Source: Pseudomonas viridiflava (GTDB lineage Bacteria > Pseudomonadota > Gammaproteobacteria > Pseudomonadales > Pseudomonadaceae). Taken from it: 64,000 bases of DNA. Positions 29,640 through 38,788 of this stretch are shown one piece after another. The stretch covers positions 1 to 64,000 of the forward strand of contig NZ_UTBG01000026.1 of the NCBI RefSeq assembly GCF_900580675.1, given 5' to 3'. Positions within the stretch are counted from its first letter, which is position 1. Each line of letters opens with the position of its first letter. The position numbers were made by a program, and so were the translations under genes. The notes beneath the pieces were generated by a model. That model did not search any database. It was not told the origin of the DNA and was given only the letters and a program-made list of their open reading frames with translations.

Positions 29640-32629
29640 CACGGCAACGTCGACAGCGGCACGCGGTACAACGCATCGCCCGGCTCGGCATCGCCGAAAC
29701 GGACCCAGTTGGCCACGTCATTGTGGAAGGTTTCGTAGAGGCGGATTTTCGAATCCAGCTCGTCGATAAAGTCTTCCTGTTCGGCCACGCTCAACGACAA
29801 CCACAGGTCCTGGGTCATGTTCAGCGATTTGCTGCGGTACGGCAGGCCTTCCAGGTATTCGCCGAGAATGCCGCCGTCGGCCAGGTTGCCGCCCTTGCGC
29901 AGGGCTTGCGGGTCGCGGCTCATATAGGCCGAGGCGCTGGCGATTTCCTGGAAGAAATCCCTGGGTGAAGTCTGGGTTTTGCGCGCGGCATCGACGATCA
30001 GTTTCAGCGACTGCTGCAAGTCGTTGAGCTGCAACTTGGTCAACATCACGCACACCTGGAACGCCGGCAGCGCCGGGTTGGTCAGGTCGCGGTCGGCGGT
30101 CCAGGCGCTGACCAGTTGGGGTGCCTGGCTCGCGGCTTTGCGGCCGAGGAAATCCATGTGCATCGCATAACCGACGGCGGCGGATTTGTCCGCCAGGCTT
30201 GGCGCGCTGCTCAACAGCGGCACGGGCTGCGGTGTATTGCTGCGCACCTGGTGCACGAGGTTGGCGAACACGGTGCCGATCTCATCCACCCGCTCGCCCA
30301 GCTTGCGCACGTCGCCACCGGGCACCGGCGTGTAGAGGTCGCCGATCTGCGGGTTGGCGTCGGCCGTGAGGATGCGGTACTGGCTCTCGGCGCCGGCGTG
30401 GGTCTTCTTGCCGGCGTCGGTGCGCAGGTGCAACGCGTAGATTTTGATCTGCTTGCCCAGCGCGGCCTGGCGCACTTCGGCTTCGTTCATCTGGGTGGCG
30501 GCGAACGGGTCGTTCTTGCGCAGTGCGCCGGCATCGGTCACCAGCAGGAGGATGCGACCGCCATAGCCGGACCAGTCCATGCCGTCCACGGCCTGCATCA
30601 CCCCGGCAAACGCATCCTCGTTGAAGGAATGGCTGGACACGGTGGATGCCTTGACCTGGCGCGCCATGTCGAGAAAGCGCTGCGGATCGCGGCCCTGGTC
30701 GAGGGTGATCAGGGTCTTGGCCACATACTCCAGACCGGGGGTTTTCTTGATGCTGCTGCGGAAACCGACCATGCCGAAGCTGACACTGTCCAACTCGCCG
30801 CGCTCGGCGATGCGGGTTTGCAGCTCATGCACCACGTCGCGGATCTGGTCGATGTAGGGCTGCATGGAGACTGTGGTGTCGACCACCAGCACCACGGCGG
30901 TGCGGAAGGCGTCGGCATTCGCGCTCAGTGCCCGCGCCGCAGGTTTGGCAGCGGCCGTGCCGGGGTCGATGGAGGCTACGTTGAGCAACTGCACCGGCTG
31001 GCCGTTTTCGTCGAAGCTCTCTTTGGAGTCGAAGATCGGCAGCAGGTAGAACTGGTTCTGCGGCACCGCGCTGGCGGCCGGTTCCAGGGCCAGGATCTGG
31101 CTGTTGTCTTCGGTATTTTTCTGCGCCTTGGCCAGCACGCTTTTGGCGGCGGCCGGGTCAGCCAGCAGCTTCTCGACTTCGCCGGACTGGCGCAGGAACA
31201 TCACCGGCGCGCGGCCTGAGCGTTCGGTGAACTTGAGCACCAGGCTTTGCTTCCAGTCGCTGACTTGCGCGGCCGGTAACCAACCATCGCTGCGCCCGTC
31301 AGTGGCCGCGCCAACGCGCACCCACGGGCTGCCGTCGACGTCTTTACGCTGGTAAACGTAGAGCACGGAAAACGCCGGCAGCCCTTCGCCTGATGCACCA
31401 CCGGCGTCGTGGGACAGCTTGGCACCCGGCTTGCTCAGCACACGCTGGAACAAGGTCTTTTTGCCGGCCATCAGCAACGGCCGCTGCCCCCCGTCCGCCT
31501 CCGCCGCGACGGCCGGCGATGTGGCGGCTGCGGCGGGGGTTGCCTTGGGCACTGCGGCAGCAGGCGGTTTGGCGGGTTCATCGCTGCCACTCAACCACCA
31601 GTAGCTCGCGCCGCCAATCGCCAGTGCAACCGCCACGGCCACTGCGGCCAGCGCCAGCACCGGCCCACGGCGCTGCTCGGACACAGCGTTATGCTGGGTC
31701 GGCGTCACCACGGGCTGGCGCACCGGTTGCGGTAGGGGTTTATCGGTCGGAATATCGATGGTGACCGGCGTCATGCCGGCCAGGTCGAAGCTCAACGGAA
31801 TCGGCAGCGGCCGCACCAGCGTGGCTTCCAACGACTCGGCCGGCAGGTTATCCAGTGCCCGCAGCAACGCCGCCGCATCCGGGAAACGCTCCGCCGGGTC
31901 TTTGGCCAGTAACTTGCGCAGCACCTCCTGATAACGCCCGTGGTGCACCGGCAATTCGGGCAATGGCTCGGTCAGGTGCGCCAGCGCCGTGGAGAGGGCA
32001 TCGGTGCCGCTATACGGCAGCTTGCCGACAAGGATTTCGTACAGCACCACGCCCAATGCATAGAGGTCGGCGCGGCCATCGATTTCCTGGCCGCGCGCCT
32101 GTTCCGGGCTCATGTAGCTCGGCGTACCGACGGCAAAACCGGCCTGGGTGAACTGGGTGCGATCGTCCAGGGACTTGGCGATACCGAAGTCCGACAACAC
32201 CGCTGTGCCGTCGGCGCGGAACAGAATGTTCGCCGGCTTGACGTCGCGGTGCACCAGCCCCTGTTCATGCGCGTACCCCAAGGCGGAGGCAATCTGGCGA
32301 ATCAAAGTGATGCCCTGCTCCGGCGTCAAGCCCGCAGCGATGCGCTCCTTGAGCGTGCCGTTGGGCAGGTATTCCATGGCCATGTAATACAGCTCACCGA
32401 CATTGCCGATGTCATGGATGGTCACCGTGTGCGGGTGCGACAGCCGCGCCAGGGTCTTGCCCTCGCGCAGGAAACGCTCGCAGAAACTCGGGTCGGCCGC
32501 CAGCGCCGCCGCCATCACCTTCAACGCGACCTTGCGCTCCAGCGAACGCTGGGTCGCCAGGTACACGCTGGCCATCGCGCCTTCGCCGATCTCGCCTTCA
32601 ATGTCATAGCCGGGAATCAGGATGTTCAT
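29639..32629 (-). CDS. ppkA: T6SS serine/threonine kinase PpkA
   Basis: A 996-aa inner-membrane protein. Residues about 7-270 are a Hanks-type kinase: EIGEGAMASVYLA, LVHRDVKPANILF and LSDFGIAKS are intact, so it should be active. A membrane helix lies at about 328-348. The periplasmic part ends in a von Willebrand A domain (about 575-770; MIDAS DTTVS). In the HSI-I system PpkA phosphorylates Fha to trigger assembly in response to membrane damage or enemy attack sensed through TagQRST. Start and stop overlap pppA and tagT by four and one bases. Confidence 0.93.
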   Translation of the reverse strand: MNILIPGYDIEGEIGEGAMASVYLATQRSLERKVALKVMAAALAADPSFCERFLREGKTLARLSHPHTVTIHDIGNVGELYYMAMEYLPNGTLKERIAAGLTPEQGITLIRQIASALGYAHEQGLVHRDVKPANILFRADGTAVLSDFGIAKSLDDRTQFTQAGFAVGTPSYMSPEQARGQEIDGRADLYALGVVLYEILVGKLPYSGTDALSTALAHLTEPLPELPVHHGRYQEVLRKLLAKDPAERFPDAAALLRALDNLPAESLEATLVRPLPIPLSFDLAGMTPVTIDIPTDKPLPQPVRQPVVTPTQHNAVSEQRRGPVLALAAVAVAVALAIGGASYWWLSGSDEPAKPPAAAVPKATPAAAATSPAVAAEADGGQRPLLMAGKKTLFQRVLSKPGAKLSHDAGGASGEGLPAFSVLYVYQRKDVDGSPWVRVGAATDGRSDGWLPAAQVSDWKQSLVLKFTERSGRAPVMFLRQSGEVEKLLADPAAAKSVLAKAQKNTEDNSQILALEPAASAVPQNQFYLLPIFDSKESFDENGQPVQLLNVASIDPGTAAAKPAARALSANADAFRTAVVLVVDTTVSMQPYIDQIRDVVHELQTRIAERGELDSVSFGMVGFRSSIKKTPGLEYVAKTLITLDQGRDPQRFLDMARQVKASTVSSHSFNEDAFAGVMQAVDGMDWSGYGGRILLLVTDAGALRKNDPFAATQMNEAEVRQAALGKQIKIYALHLRTDAGKKTHAGAESQYRILTADANPQIGDLYTPVPGGDVRKLGERVDEIGTVFANLVHQVRSNTPQPVPLLSSAPSLADKSAAVGYAMHMDFLGRKAASQAPQLVSAWTADRDLTNPALPAFQVCVMLTKLQLNDLQQSLKLIVDAARKTQTSPRDFFQEIASASAYMSRDPQALRKGGNLADGGILGEYLEGLPYRSKSLNMTQDLWLSLSVAEQEDFIDELDSKIRLYETFHNDVANWVRFGDAEPGDALYRVPLSTLP

Positions 32630-33345
32630 GCCGATACCTTCACGACGATGGCGGTGATGTTGTCCGGCGCGCCGCGGTTGAGCCCCAGGTGCACCAGGCT
32701 GCGCACGATTTCATCCGGCGCGTCGTGGCTCAGCACTTCGCGGATTTCATGGTCTTCGACGGTCTTGGTCAGGCCATCGCTGCACAGCAGGTAGCTGTCG
32801 CCGGGGGCGATCAGCAGGTCGACCACGGCCAACTCCAACTGGGCTTCCACGCCAATCGCGCGGGTGACGATATTGGCGCGCGGGTGCACGCGGGCATCGG
32901 CTTCGCTGAGCAGGCCACTGTCTTGCAGGTCCTGCACGTAGCTGTGGTCGCGGGAGATGCCTTCGAGCACGCCGTCACGCAGGCGGTACAGGCGACTGTC
33001 GCCGGCCCACAGGCACACTCCGCGCAAACCCCGTGCGGCCAGCACCACCACGGTGCTGCCCATCATGGTCACGCCACGGTTGGCGGTTTCTTCACGCACG
33101 GCGGCATTGATGCGGATCAGGTCATTGCGCAGGGCCGCCGAGTATTCGTCGAGGGAGCGCCCCATCGGCACACCGCGCAGGCTGTCGACGATCAGGCTGC
33201 TGACGTAGTCGCCCGCCGCGTGCCCACCCATACCGTCGGCCACCACCCACAGGCGATTTTCCGGCAGGTCCAGGCAGGCGTCTTCGTTGACTTGGCGGAC
33301 CATGCCCACATGGCTTTTGCTCGCGGATTTGTACGTCGACCCCAT
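32626..33345 (-). CDS. pppA: T6SS PP2C-type phosphatase PppA
   Basis: A 239-aa cytosolic protein phosphatase of the PP2C/Stp1 family, with metal-binding motifs VNEDACLD, VVADGMGGHAAGD, LCSDGLT and the C-terminal DNITAIVV. It removes phosphate from Fha and so resets the T6SS after firing, opposing PpkA. Its ATG directly follows the tagF TAG (TAGATG), and its stop overlaps the ppkA start by four bases. This tight coupling keeps the kinase/phosphatase ratio fixed. Confidence 0.94.
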   Translation of the reverse strand: MGSTYKSASKSHVGMVRQVNEDACLDLPENRLWVVADGMGGHAAGDYVSSLIVDSLRGVPMGRSLDEYSAALRNDLIRINAAVREETANRGVTMMGSTVVVLAARGLRGVCLWAGDSRLYRLRDGVLEGISRDHSYVQDLQDSGLLSEADARVHPRANIVTRAIGVEAQLELAVVDLLIAPGDSYLLCSDGLTKTVEDHEIREVLSHDAPDEIVRSLVHLGLNRGAPDNITAIVVKVSA

Positions 33346-33999
33346 CTACACCACACCTTCTTGTCCGAGCAAAAACTGCGCAAAATCGCCGGTGGCAGGC
33401 AGGCCCTGACACCGCAATAAACCGGGGGAAATCGTCTGTGAACCACGGCCCCACCACAGGCTTGCGCCGTCGCAGGCCTGTTCGGCGAGCGCGTTCATGC
33501 GCTGATGGGGCACAGTGGCGGCCACGCGTTGCAGGCCGGCGAAACGGCTGTCGACCGCACGTGGCTCAACCACGGGCAAGCCCAGGCTATCCAGGCCTGC
33601 GTTGAAGCGTTCAAACGTAGCGCCGGCATCCAGGGTGCCGAGCAACAGTTCTTCGGCGTGCTCGAACCAGCTGTCCGGGCCGCCCACCAGGGATGCGGGG
33701 TTGGTGTCGTGATCGAGCAAGGCGACTACGGCCAACGGGAAGTACCGCCCGACCCGGTCAATACTCGGCATCACCACGCCCGCCGCCGCATCCGGCCCGC
33801 ATACACCGGGCGCCAGCACAAAACGCCACAGCGGGCTGACCAGGTACACGTTGAGCCAGTCCGCACCCAGGCTGTGCTGGCTGGCGAGCAACCCCGCCGC
33901 CATCCAGCTGTCCCACGGGCCGATAAAGCTCTGGGGCAAGCTGCGGCTGACGAAGTCACCGCGGCTGGCCAACTTGCCGTAGAAACCCAGCGTCGTCAT
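33346..33999 (-). CDS. tagF: T6SS post-translational repressor TagF
   Basis: The start at 33999 (MTTLGFYGKLASRGDFVSRS) overlaps the tssM stop by three bases and matches the TagF/DUF2094 N-terminus; length 217 aa. The phrase FYGKLASRGDFVSR is diagnostic. TagF holds the T6SS off independently of phosphorylation by binding Fha, and in some bacteria is fused to PppA; here the two are separate adjacent genes. A much longer in-frame reading upstream lies wholly inside tssM and is rejected. Confidence 0.92.
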   Translation of the reverse strand: MTTLGFYGKLASRGDFVSRSLPQSFIGPWDSWMAAGLLASQHSLGADWLNVYLVSPLWRFVLAPGVCGPDAAAGVVMPSIDRVGRYFPLAVVALLDHDTNPASLVGGPDSWFEHAEELLLGTLDAGATFERFNAGLDSLGLPVVEPRAVDSRFAGLQRVAATVPHQRMNALAEQACDGASLWWGRGSQTISPGLLRCQGLPATGDFAQFLLGQEGVV

Positions 34000-36900
34000 A
34001 GCCGCTCCGGCAGGCTGAAGCCGCTGAGCACACGGCTCTTGAACGGGTTGAAGGCACTGTTGGCGCGCAGCTCGTAAGCGATGCTCGCGCCGTCGACGCG
34101 CAGGCGCAGGTTGAAGCGGTCCGGCGAGTTGCCGGCGGTGAGGTCCGACTGCTCCAGCAGTCGGAACCAGGCCCACGGGCCGTCCAGGGTCACACCGGAA
34201 CGCCCGCTGGCCGACGGCGGCATGATCGAGATACGCACCACGCCGATGCTGCCAGGGTTTGGCCACTGCAGCGCCACCGGGCGGCTCGGGCCGTGGTCGT
34301 AGCTCAGTTGCTGGCCGTCCAGATCCAGCAGGAACTGGGTGATGGTCGGGTCCATCGACACCGGTTTGAGTTCGAAACGCACAATCGGCTGGGTGCCACC
34401 GGATCTAAAGAACGCATCACGAATAACCGCGGCGCGCTGGAAGGTTTGCAGCACGCCCGGCGCGATCCCCAGCCTCTGCGCGGCGCCCGGCTGCCAGCGC
34501 CAGGTCTGCGCGGAGGTGTCCACGTAGGGCTGCAGGTATTTGCGGAAGTAGTTGTCCATCACCCCGCCCACACCAAAGAACTGGCCGAAGTCATCCAGGG
34601 TGGCGTCCCGCGCACTGCCCGGCGACATCGGGTAACGCCCGGCCAGCGACTGGCGATACACGTTGACCACTTCGCTGACCCACGCCGCGTTCAGCTGGTT
34701 ACGCACCCCGCCCATCATGCTGTTGGTGGTGGAATTGACCACCGACTTGACCATGCCCTGTACCAGCGGCGGCTGGCGCTCGGCGTTGAGGCTGACCCGC
34801 GTGGCTGCGGCCGCCGCCTGGTTCTTGGCCTCACCGAGCAAGGCATCGCCACTGGCGCCGACCATGGCGCTGACCTGCACATACAACGCGTTCATGTCCG
34901 CGAGCAGGCCGTCGATGGCCGCCGGGTCGCCTTCGTTTTTGCTGACGATGCCATTGAGCTCGGCAAAGTGCGCGGTCACCGGGTCATCCGCCGTCGCCGG
35001 CGCATTCGAGGTCGGTTGCTCCTGGCCGAGCAGGCTGCCCAGGCGCTCCTTGAGCTTGTCGACGCCACCCTCCACCGGCACGCCTTTGGCGGCCAGTTGG
35101 CGTTCTTCCGCTTGCAGGTCGGTTTCCTTGGCCACCGCCACCAGCAGCTTTTTCAGCGGCGACGTCGGGCCGGAAATCACCCGCAGCACATCGGCCGCCT
35201 GGGCCACGCTGGTGATCGGCACAAAGTCGATATCCGCGAGCAAGGCATCCCATTGGCGCTGGTAATCCTGGAAATACAGGCGGCGCACATCGGCGGCCAG
35301 GCTGACCACGTTTTGCTGGTCGGCCTGTTCGCGGCCGAGTACCCATTGCTCCTCGGCAAGGGTGCCGGTCTGGTTCAGGCTGCTCAGCAGGAACGCCTGG
35401 CGATAGCCCTTGGCGGTGAAAAACCCACTTAAAGGCTCGCCCAACGGCTTGCCACTTTTACGGCTGAACACCAGCGCAGCGTCACGCCCGGCGGCTTCGT
35501 TGAGGCGAAAATCCGGCACGCCTTCCGGCAGTTTCTGGCGCTTGACCCGGTCGTAGACGCGCTGGGCTACCGGCAACTGTTGCAGCTGGCGGCGCAGGTC
35601 GTCGATCAGGCGTGGGTCCAGGCGTGCACTCGGCGGGTGGCGCTCGAACAGCGCCTGCAAGTGCCCGGTCAACGCCTGGCGCTGATCGGCCGGCAGGTCG
35701 CGCGGCAGGTTGCGGTCCCAGTCCAGGGCGATCCAGGCCTTGATGAAGTCCGGGTCGTAATGCTCGTTATCGGCGAGCATCAGGTAGGCCTTGAGGCCTT
35801 CGTAGAGGAAGTCGGAATTGCCGCCGCCGTGCAGTTGCTCCTCGATGCGCGTGACCAGGCGCGGCGCGAACACCGCGATCAGCAGCTTGCGGTAGACACT
35901 GGCGGACTCGGCTTCGAGCATGTCGCCCTGATACAGCCCCAGGCCCTCGGACCAGCTTGGCGAATCGCCCGCGAGGTTTTTCACTGCGTTGAGCAGCGGC
36001 AACACGGCGAGCACTTCACGCTGCGCCGGGCTCAGGTTTTGCACGGTCTGGCCCAGCGGCGCGACCTTCTGGTCGACCTGGGCGATATACGCCTGGTTGG
36101 CGCGATAACTCACCCACCACAGGCCGCTGACCACCACCACCAACGCCACGGTGGCCGCGAGTACACCGCGTGCGATCCACTTGCGACGGCGTTCGACTTT
36201 CGGGTTCACACCGACCAGGCCACGCTCGGCAAACGCCACGGCGGTGAAGAGTTTTTCAATGAAATAACTGCGCCCGGTGCCGCTCTGGCGCGCCAGGTGC
36301 TGGCGGTCCAGGTTCATGCTCTGGGCCATGGCGCCGATCAGGCGGTCAATCGGGCTGCCTTCCTGGGTGCCGCTGGTGAAGTACACGCCGCGCAGCAAGA
36401 CGCGCTCTTCAAAGGCATTCGGTTTGAACACGCCCTCGAGGAAGCTTTGCAGGCAATCTTTCAACGCGCCGAACTGCTGCGGGAAGCCGTAGATCAGGTC
36501 GCGCCGCGCCGGGTCGCGTTCCTGCTGCAGGCGTTCCACCAGGCGTTCGTTGAGGCGCTGTTCCAGGCCGGTGAATTCGCTTTGCAGATGGGCCAGCGGG
36601 CTGTCGCTGTTCTTGCCGTCGTCGAGGGCGAAGGTCATGCCCCACACCTGGGCGCGCTCTTCCTTGCTCAGGTTGTCGAAAAACTCCATGAAGCCCGGCA
36701 CCAGGTCGAGCTTGGTCAGCATCAGGTAGATCGGGAAACGCACGCCCAGCTGGGTGTACAGCTCCTGGATCCGCAGGCGAATCGCGGCCGCGTGGGCCGC
36801 GCGTTCGGCATCAGTGCCGAGCAGCAAGTCCGAGAGGCTGATGGCGATAAACGCGCCGTCAATCGGGCGGCGCGAGCGCTGCTTTTTCAGCAGGCCGAGG

Positions 36901-37496
36901 AAGCCCAGCCACGCAGCTTTATCCACCGTGGAATTGCTGTCCTGGGTGGTGTAGCGGCCAGCGGTGTCGAGCAATACGGCCTGGTCGGTAAACCACCAAT
37001 CGCAGTTGCGCGTACCGCCGACGCCTCGCACCGCACCGGCGCCCAACTGTGCAGCCAGTGGGAAATGCAGGCCGGAGTTGACCAGCGCGGTGGTTTTGCC
37101 CGAACCCGGTGGGCCGATGATCACGTACCACGGCAGCTCATACAGATTGCGACGTTCGTCCCCGCCGAGCTTGGCCTTTTTCAGCAGTGCCAGCGCCTCG
37201 TCCATGCGCTGGCGCAGGGTGCTGAGTTCTTCGGCAGTCGCGACGCTGTTGGGGTCAGCCGGAGTTTCGGCGGCCAGGCTGCGCATCACTTCGGCGGCCT
37301 GGCGACGCTCCTGGATAATGCGGAACACGCGGTAAGCGATCCACACCGCAAACACCAGGATGATCAGCGCCCAGCGCCGCCCTTCCGGTACCAGCACGTC
37401 GAGCAACGGCCCGACAAACCAGATGATCAGGCTCAGGGCGATCAAGCCCAGTACGGGGATCACCCAGCGAATCATGAAACTGAAAAACGCCTTCAC
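33996..37496 (-). CDS. tssM: T6SS membrane complex subunit TssM (IcmF)
   Basis: A 1166-aa inner-membrane protein with two N-terminal membrane helices (about 8-28 and 40-60), a cytoplasmic NTPase-like domain with Walker A GPPGSGKTTALVNSG and LLDTAGRY, a third helix near 440, and a large periplasmic region that reaches TssJ. TssM, TssL and TssJ form the trans-envelope complex on which the baseplate docks. The Walker motif is intact. It overlaps tssL by four bases and tagF by four. Confidence 0.95.
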   Translation of the reverse strand: MKAFFSFMIRWVIPVLGLIALSLIIWFVGPLLDVLVPEGRRWALIILVFAVWIAYRVFRIIQERRQAAEVMRSLAAETPADPNSVATAEELSTLRQRMDEALALLKKAKLGGDERRNLYELPWYVIIGPPGSGKTTALVNSGLHFPLAAQLGAGAVRGVGGTRNCDWWFTDQAVLLDTAGRYTTQDSNSTVDKAAWLGFLGLLKKQRSRRPIDGAFIAISLSDLLLGTDAERAAHAAAIRLRIQELYTQLGVRFPIYLMLTKLDLVPGFMEFFDNLSKEERAQVWGMTFALDDGKNSDSPLAHLQSEFTGLEQRLNERLVERLQQERDPARRDLIYGFPQQFGALKDCLQSFLEGVFKPNAFEERVLLRGVYFTSGTQEGSPIDRLIGAMAQSMNLDRQHLARQSGTGRSYFIEKLFTAVAFAERGLVGVNPKVERRRKWIARGVLAATVALVVVVSGLWWVSYRANQAYIAQVDQKVAPLGQTVQNLSPAQREVLAVLPLLNAVKNLAGDSPSWSEGLGLYQGDMLEAESASVYRKLLIAVFAPRLVTRIEEQLHGGGNSDFLYEGLKAYLMLADNEHYDPDFIKAWIALDWDRNLPRDLPADQRQALTGHLQALFERHPPSARLDPRLIDDLRRQLQQLPVAQRVYDRVKRQKLPEGVPDFRLNEAAGRDAALVFSRKSGKPLGEPLSGFFTAKGYRQAFLLSSLNQTGTLAEEQWVLGREQADQQNVVSLAADVRRLYFQDYQRQWDALLADIDFVPITSVAQAADVLRVISGPTSPLKKLLVAVAKETDLQAEERQLAAKGVPVEGGVDKLKERLGSLLGQEQPTSNAPATADDPVTAHFAELNGIVSKNEGDPAAIDGLLADMNALYVQVSAMVGASGDALLGEAKNQAAAAATRVSLNAERQPPLVQGMVKSVVNSTTNSMMGGVRNQLNAAWVSEVVNVYRQSLAGRYPMSPGSARDATLDDFGQFFGVGGVMDNYFRKYLQPYVDTSAQTWRWQPGAAQRLGIAPGVLQTFQRAAVIRDAFFRSGGTQPIVRFELKPVSMDPTITQFLLDLDGQQLSYDHGPSRPVALQWPNPGSIGVVRISIMPPSASGRSGVTLDGPWAWFRLLEQSDLTAGNSPDRFNLRLRVDGASIAYELRANSAFNPFKSRVLSGFSLPERL

Positions 37497-38782
37497 TCGA
37501 CGCCCTCCGCCAATACGGTGATTTCAACCCGACGATTGCGGGCACGGCCTTCGGCGGTGGCGTTGGTGGCCACCGGCTCGGTGTCGCTGCGGCCTTCGGC
37601 GCTGAAGCGATCCGCCTGGCCGGTCTTGGCCGCGAGGATTTCCAGTACCGACTTGGCCCGCGCTTCGGACAGCGCCCAGTTGGATGGGAAGCGCAGCGTG
37701 GCAATCGGGCGGTTGTCACTGTGCCCGGTCACACGCACCTGGCCCTTGACCTTGCGGATGGCGTCGGCGATGCGCAGCATCAGCGGCTGGAAGTCGTCGC
37801 GGATGCTGGAGCTGGCCGATGCGAACAGCTCATCACCGCGAATCGTCACGACGGAACGGTCGACTTTGTCTTCCACTGCCACGCGACCCGCCTTGATGTC
37901 TTCCACCAGAAAGCCCGCCAGGCGCGGGCGCTCGATGACTTTGGGCTGCGCTACCGGACGGTCGATGGCCTGCACCGGGATCTCGCCCAGCGCATGGATA
38001 TTCTTGAACACCGGCTCGGCGTCCGACGCCAGCTTCATACGCAACCCAAACAGCAGCGCCAGCAGCAGCGCCAGGCCGATGGCCACGGCGATCCACGGCG
38101 GCATGAATTGCGCCAGGCGATCGCGGGCCACGGTCACGCCGCGCCAATGCGGCGACAGCTCGCGCTCGTGGTCGCCACGCGCGCTGCGAATCGCGGCGGC
38201 GGTGCGCTCACGCAAGGCTTCCAACTGGCTGCGGCCGTCGTTCATCACACGGTAACGGCCTTCAAAACCCAGGCACATGCACAGGTACAACAGTTCCAGC
38301 AGGTACAAGCGCTCGCGCGGGCTTTGCAGGCAGTGGTCGAGCAGCTGGAAAACCTTTTCGCCGCCCCAGGCCTCGTTGTGCACGGTGATCAGCAGGCTTT
38401 GTTTGCCCCAGTCGCTGGTGCTGCCCCACGGCGTACTCAACACCGCTTCATCAAGCGCGGTACACAGCGCGTAACGCGCCAGCAGCACTTCGTTGCGCGC
38501 GACACCGGCAGCTTCGGCGCGCTCTTCGAATTGGCGCAGGTAGGCGAGCAGTTGCGCGCGCAGGCTGGCGGGCGCCGGGTGGGCGATGGTGTTGCGCAGG
38601 CGGGTCAGCAAGGCCAGCAGCGGGCCGGCGGCGCTTTCCAGCGGGTTGAGGCCCTGGCTTTTGCCGGTCAGGATCGGCGCGGCCGGCATTGACAGCGGTG
38701 CCGGTTCGGCACGCGCAGGTTCCGGCGCACGGCCACCCGGGCGCGGCATGAACTGGGTGCGGTCATCATCATTGGGATGCAT
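37493..38782 (-). CDS. tssL: T6SS membrane complex subunit TssL with OmpA-like domain
   Basis: A 429-aa protein of the extended TssL type: a cytoplasmic DotU domain (about 45-235; NEVLLARYALCTALDEAVLS), one membrane helix (about 250-268), and a C-terminal OmpA/MotB-like peptidoglycan-binding domain (about 325-425; VTGHSDNRPI, SEARAKSVLEIL, GRARNRRVEI). The peptidoglycan domain anchors the complex without a separate TagL. It forms the membrane complex with TssM and TssJ. tssK ends six bases before its start. Confidence 0.95.
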   Translation of the reverse strand: MHPNDDDRTQFMPRPGGRAPEPARAEPAPLSMPAAPILTGKSQGLNPLESAAGPLLALLTRLRNTIAHPAPASLRAQLLAYLRQFEERAEAAGVARNEVLLARYALCTALDEAVLSTPWGSTSDWGKQSLLITVHNEAWGGEKVFQLLDHCLQSPRERLYLLELLYLCMCLGFEGRYRVMNDGRSQLEALRERTAAAIRSARGDHERELSPHWRGVTVARDRLAQFMPPWIAVAIGLALLLALLFGLRMKLASDAEPVFKNIHALGEIPVQAIDRPVAQPKVIERPRLAGFLVEDIKAGRVAVEDKVDRSVVTIRGDELFASASSSIRDDFQPLMLRIADAIRKVKGQVRVTGHSDNRPIATLRFPSNWALSEARAKSVLEILAAKTGQADRFSAEGRSDTEPVATNATAEGRARNRRVEITVLAEGVE

Positions 38783-38788
38783 CGCGGA

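Noticed and set aside
33346-34266. N-terminally extended form of tagF
   Set aside because: The extra 89 codons lie entirely in the coding part of tssM and lack family similarity; the ATG at 33999 gives the exact TagF start.
35580-38255. 891-codon open frame on the plus strand opposite tssM and tssL
   Set aside because: Antisense shadow of high-GC genes; its translation is low-complexity, rich in Gln, Arg, Val and Ala, with no motif, while the minus strand encodes unmistakable TssM and TssL.
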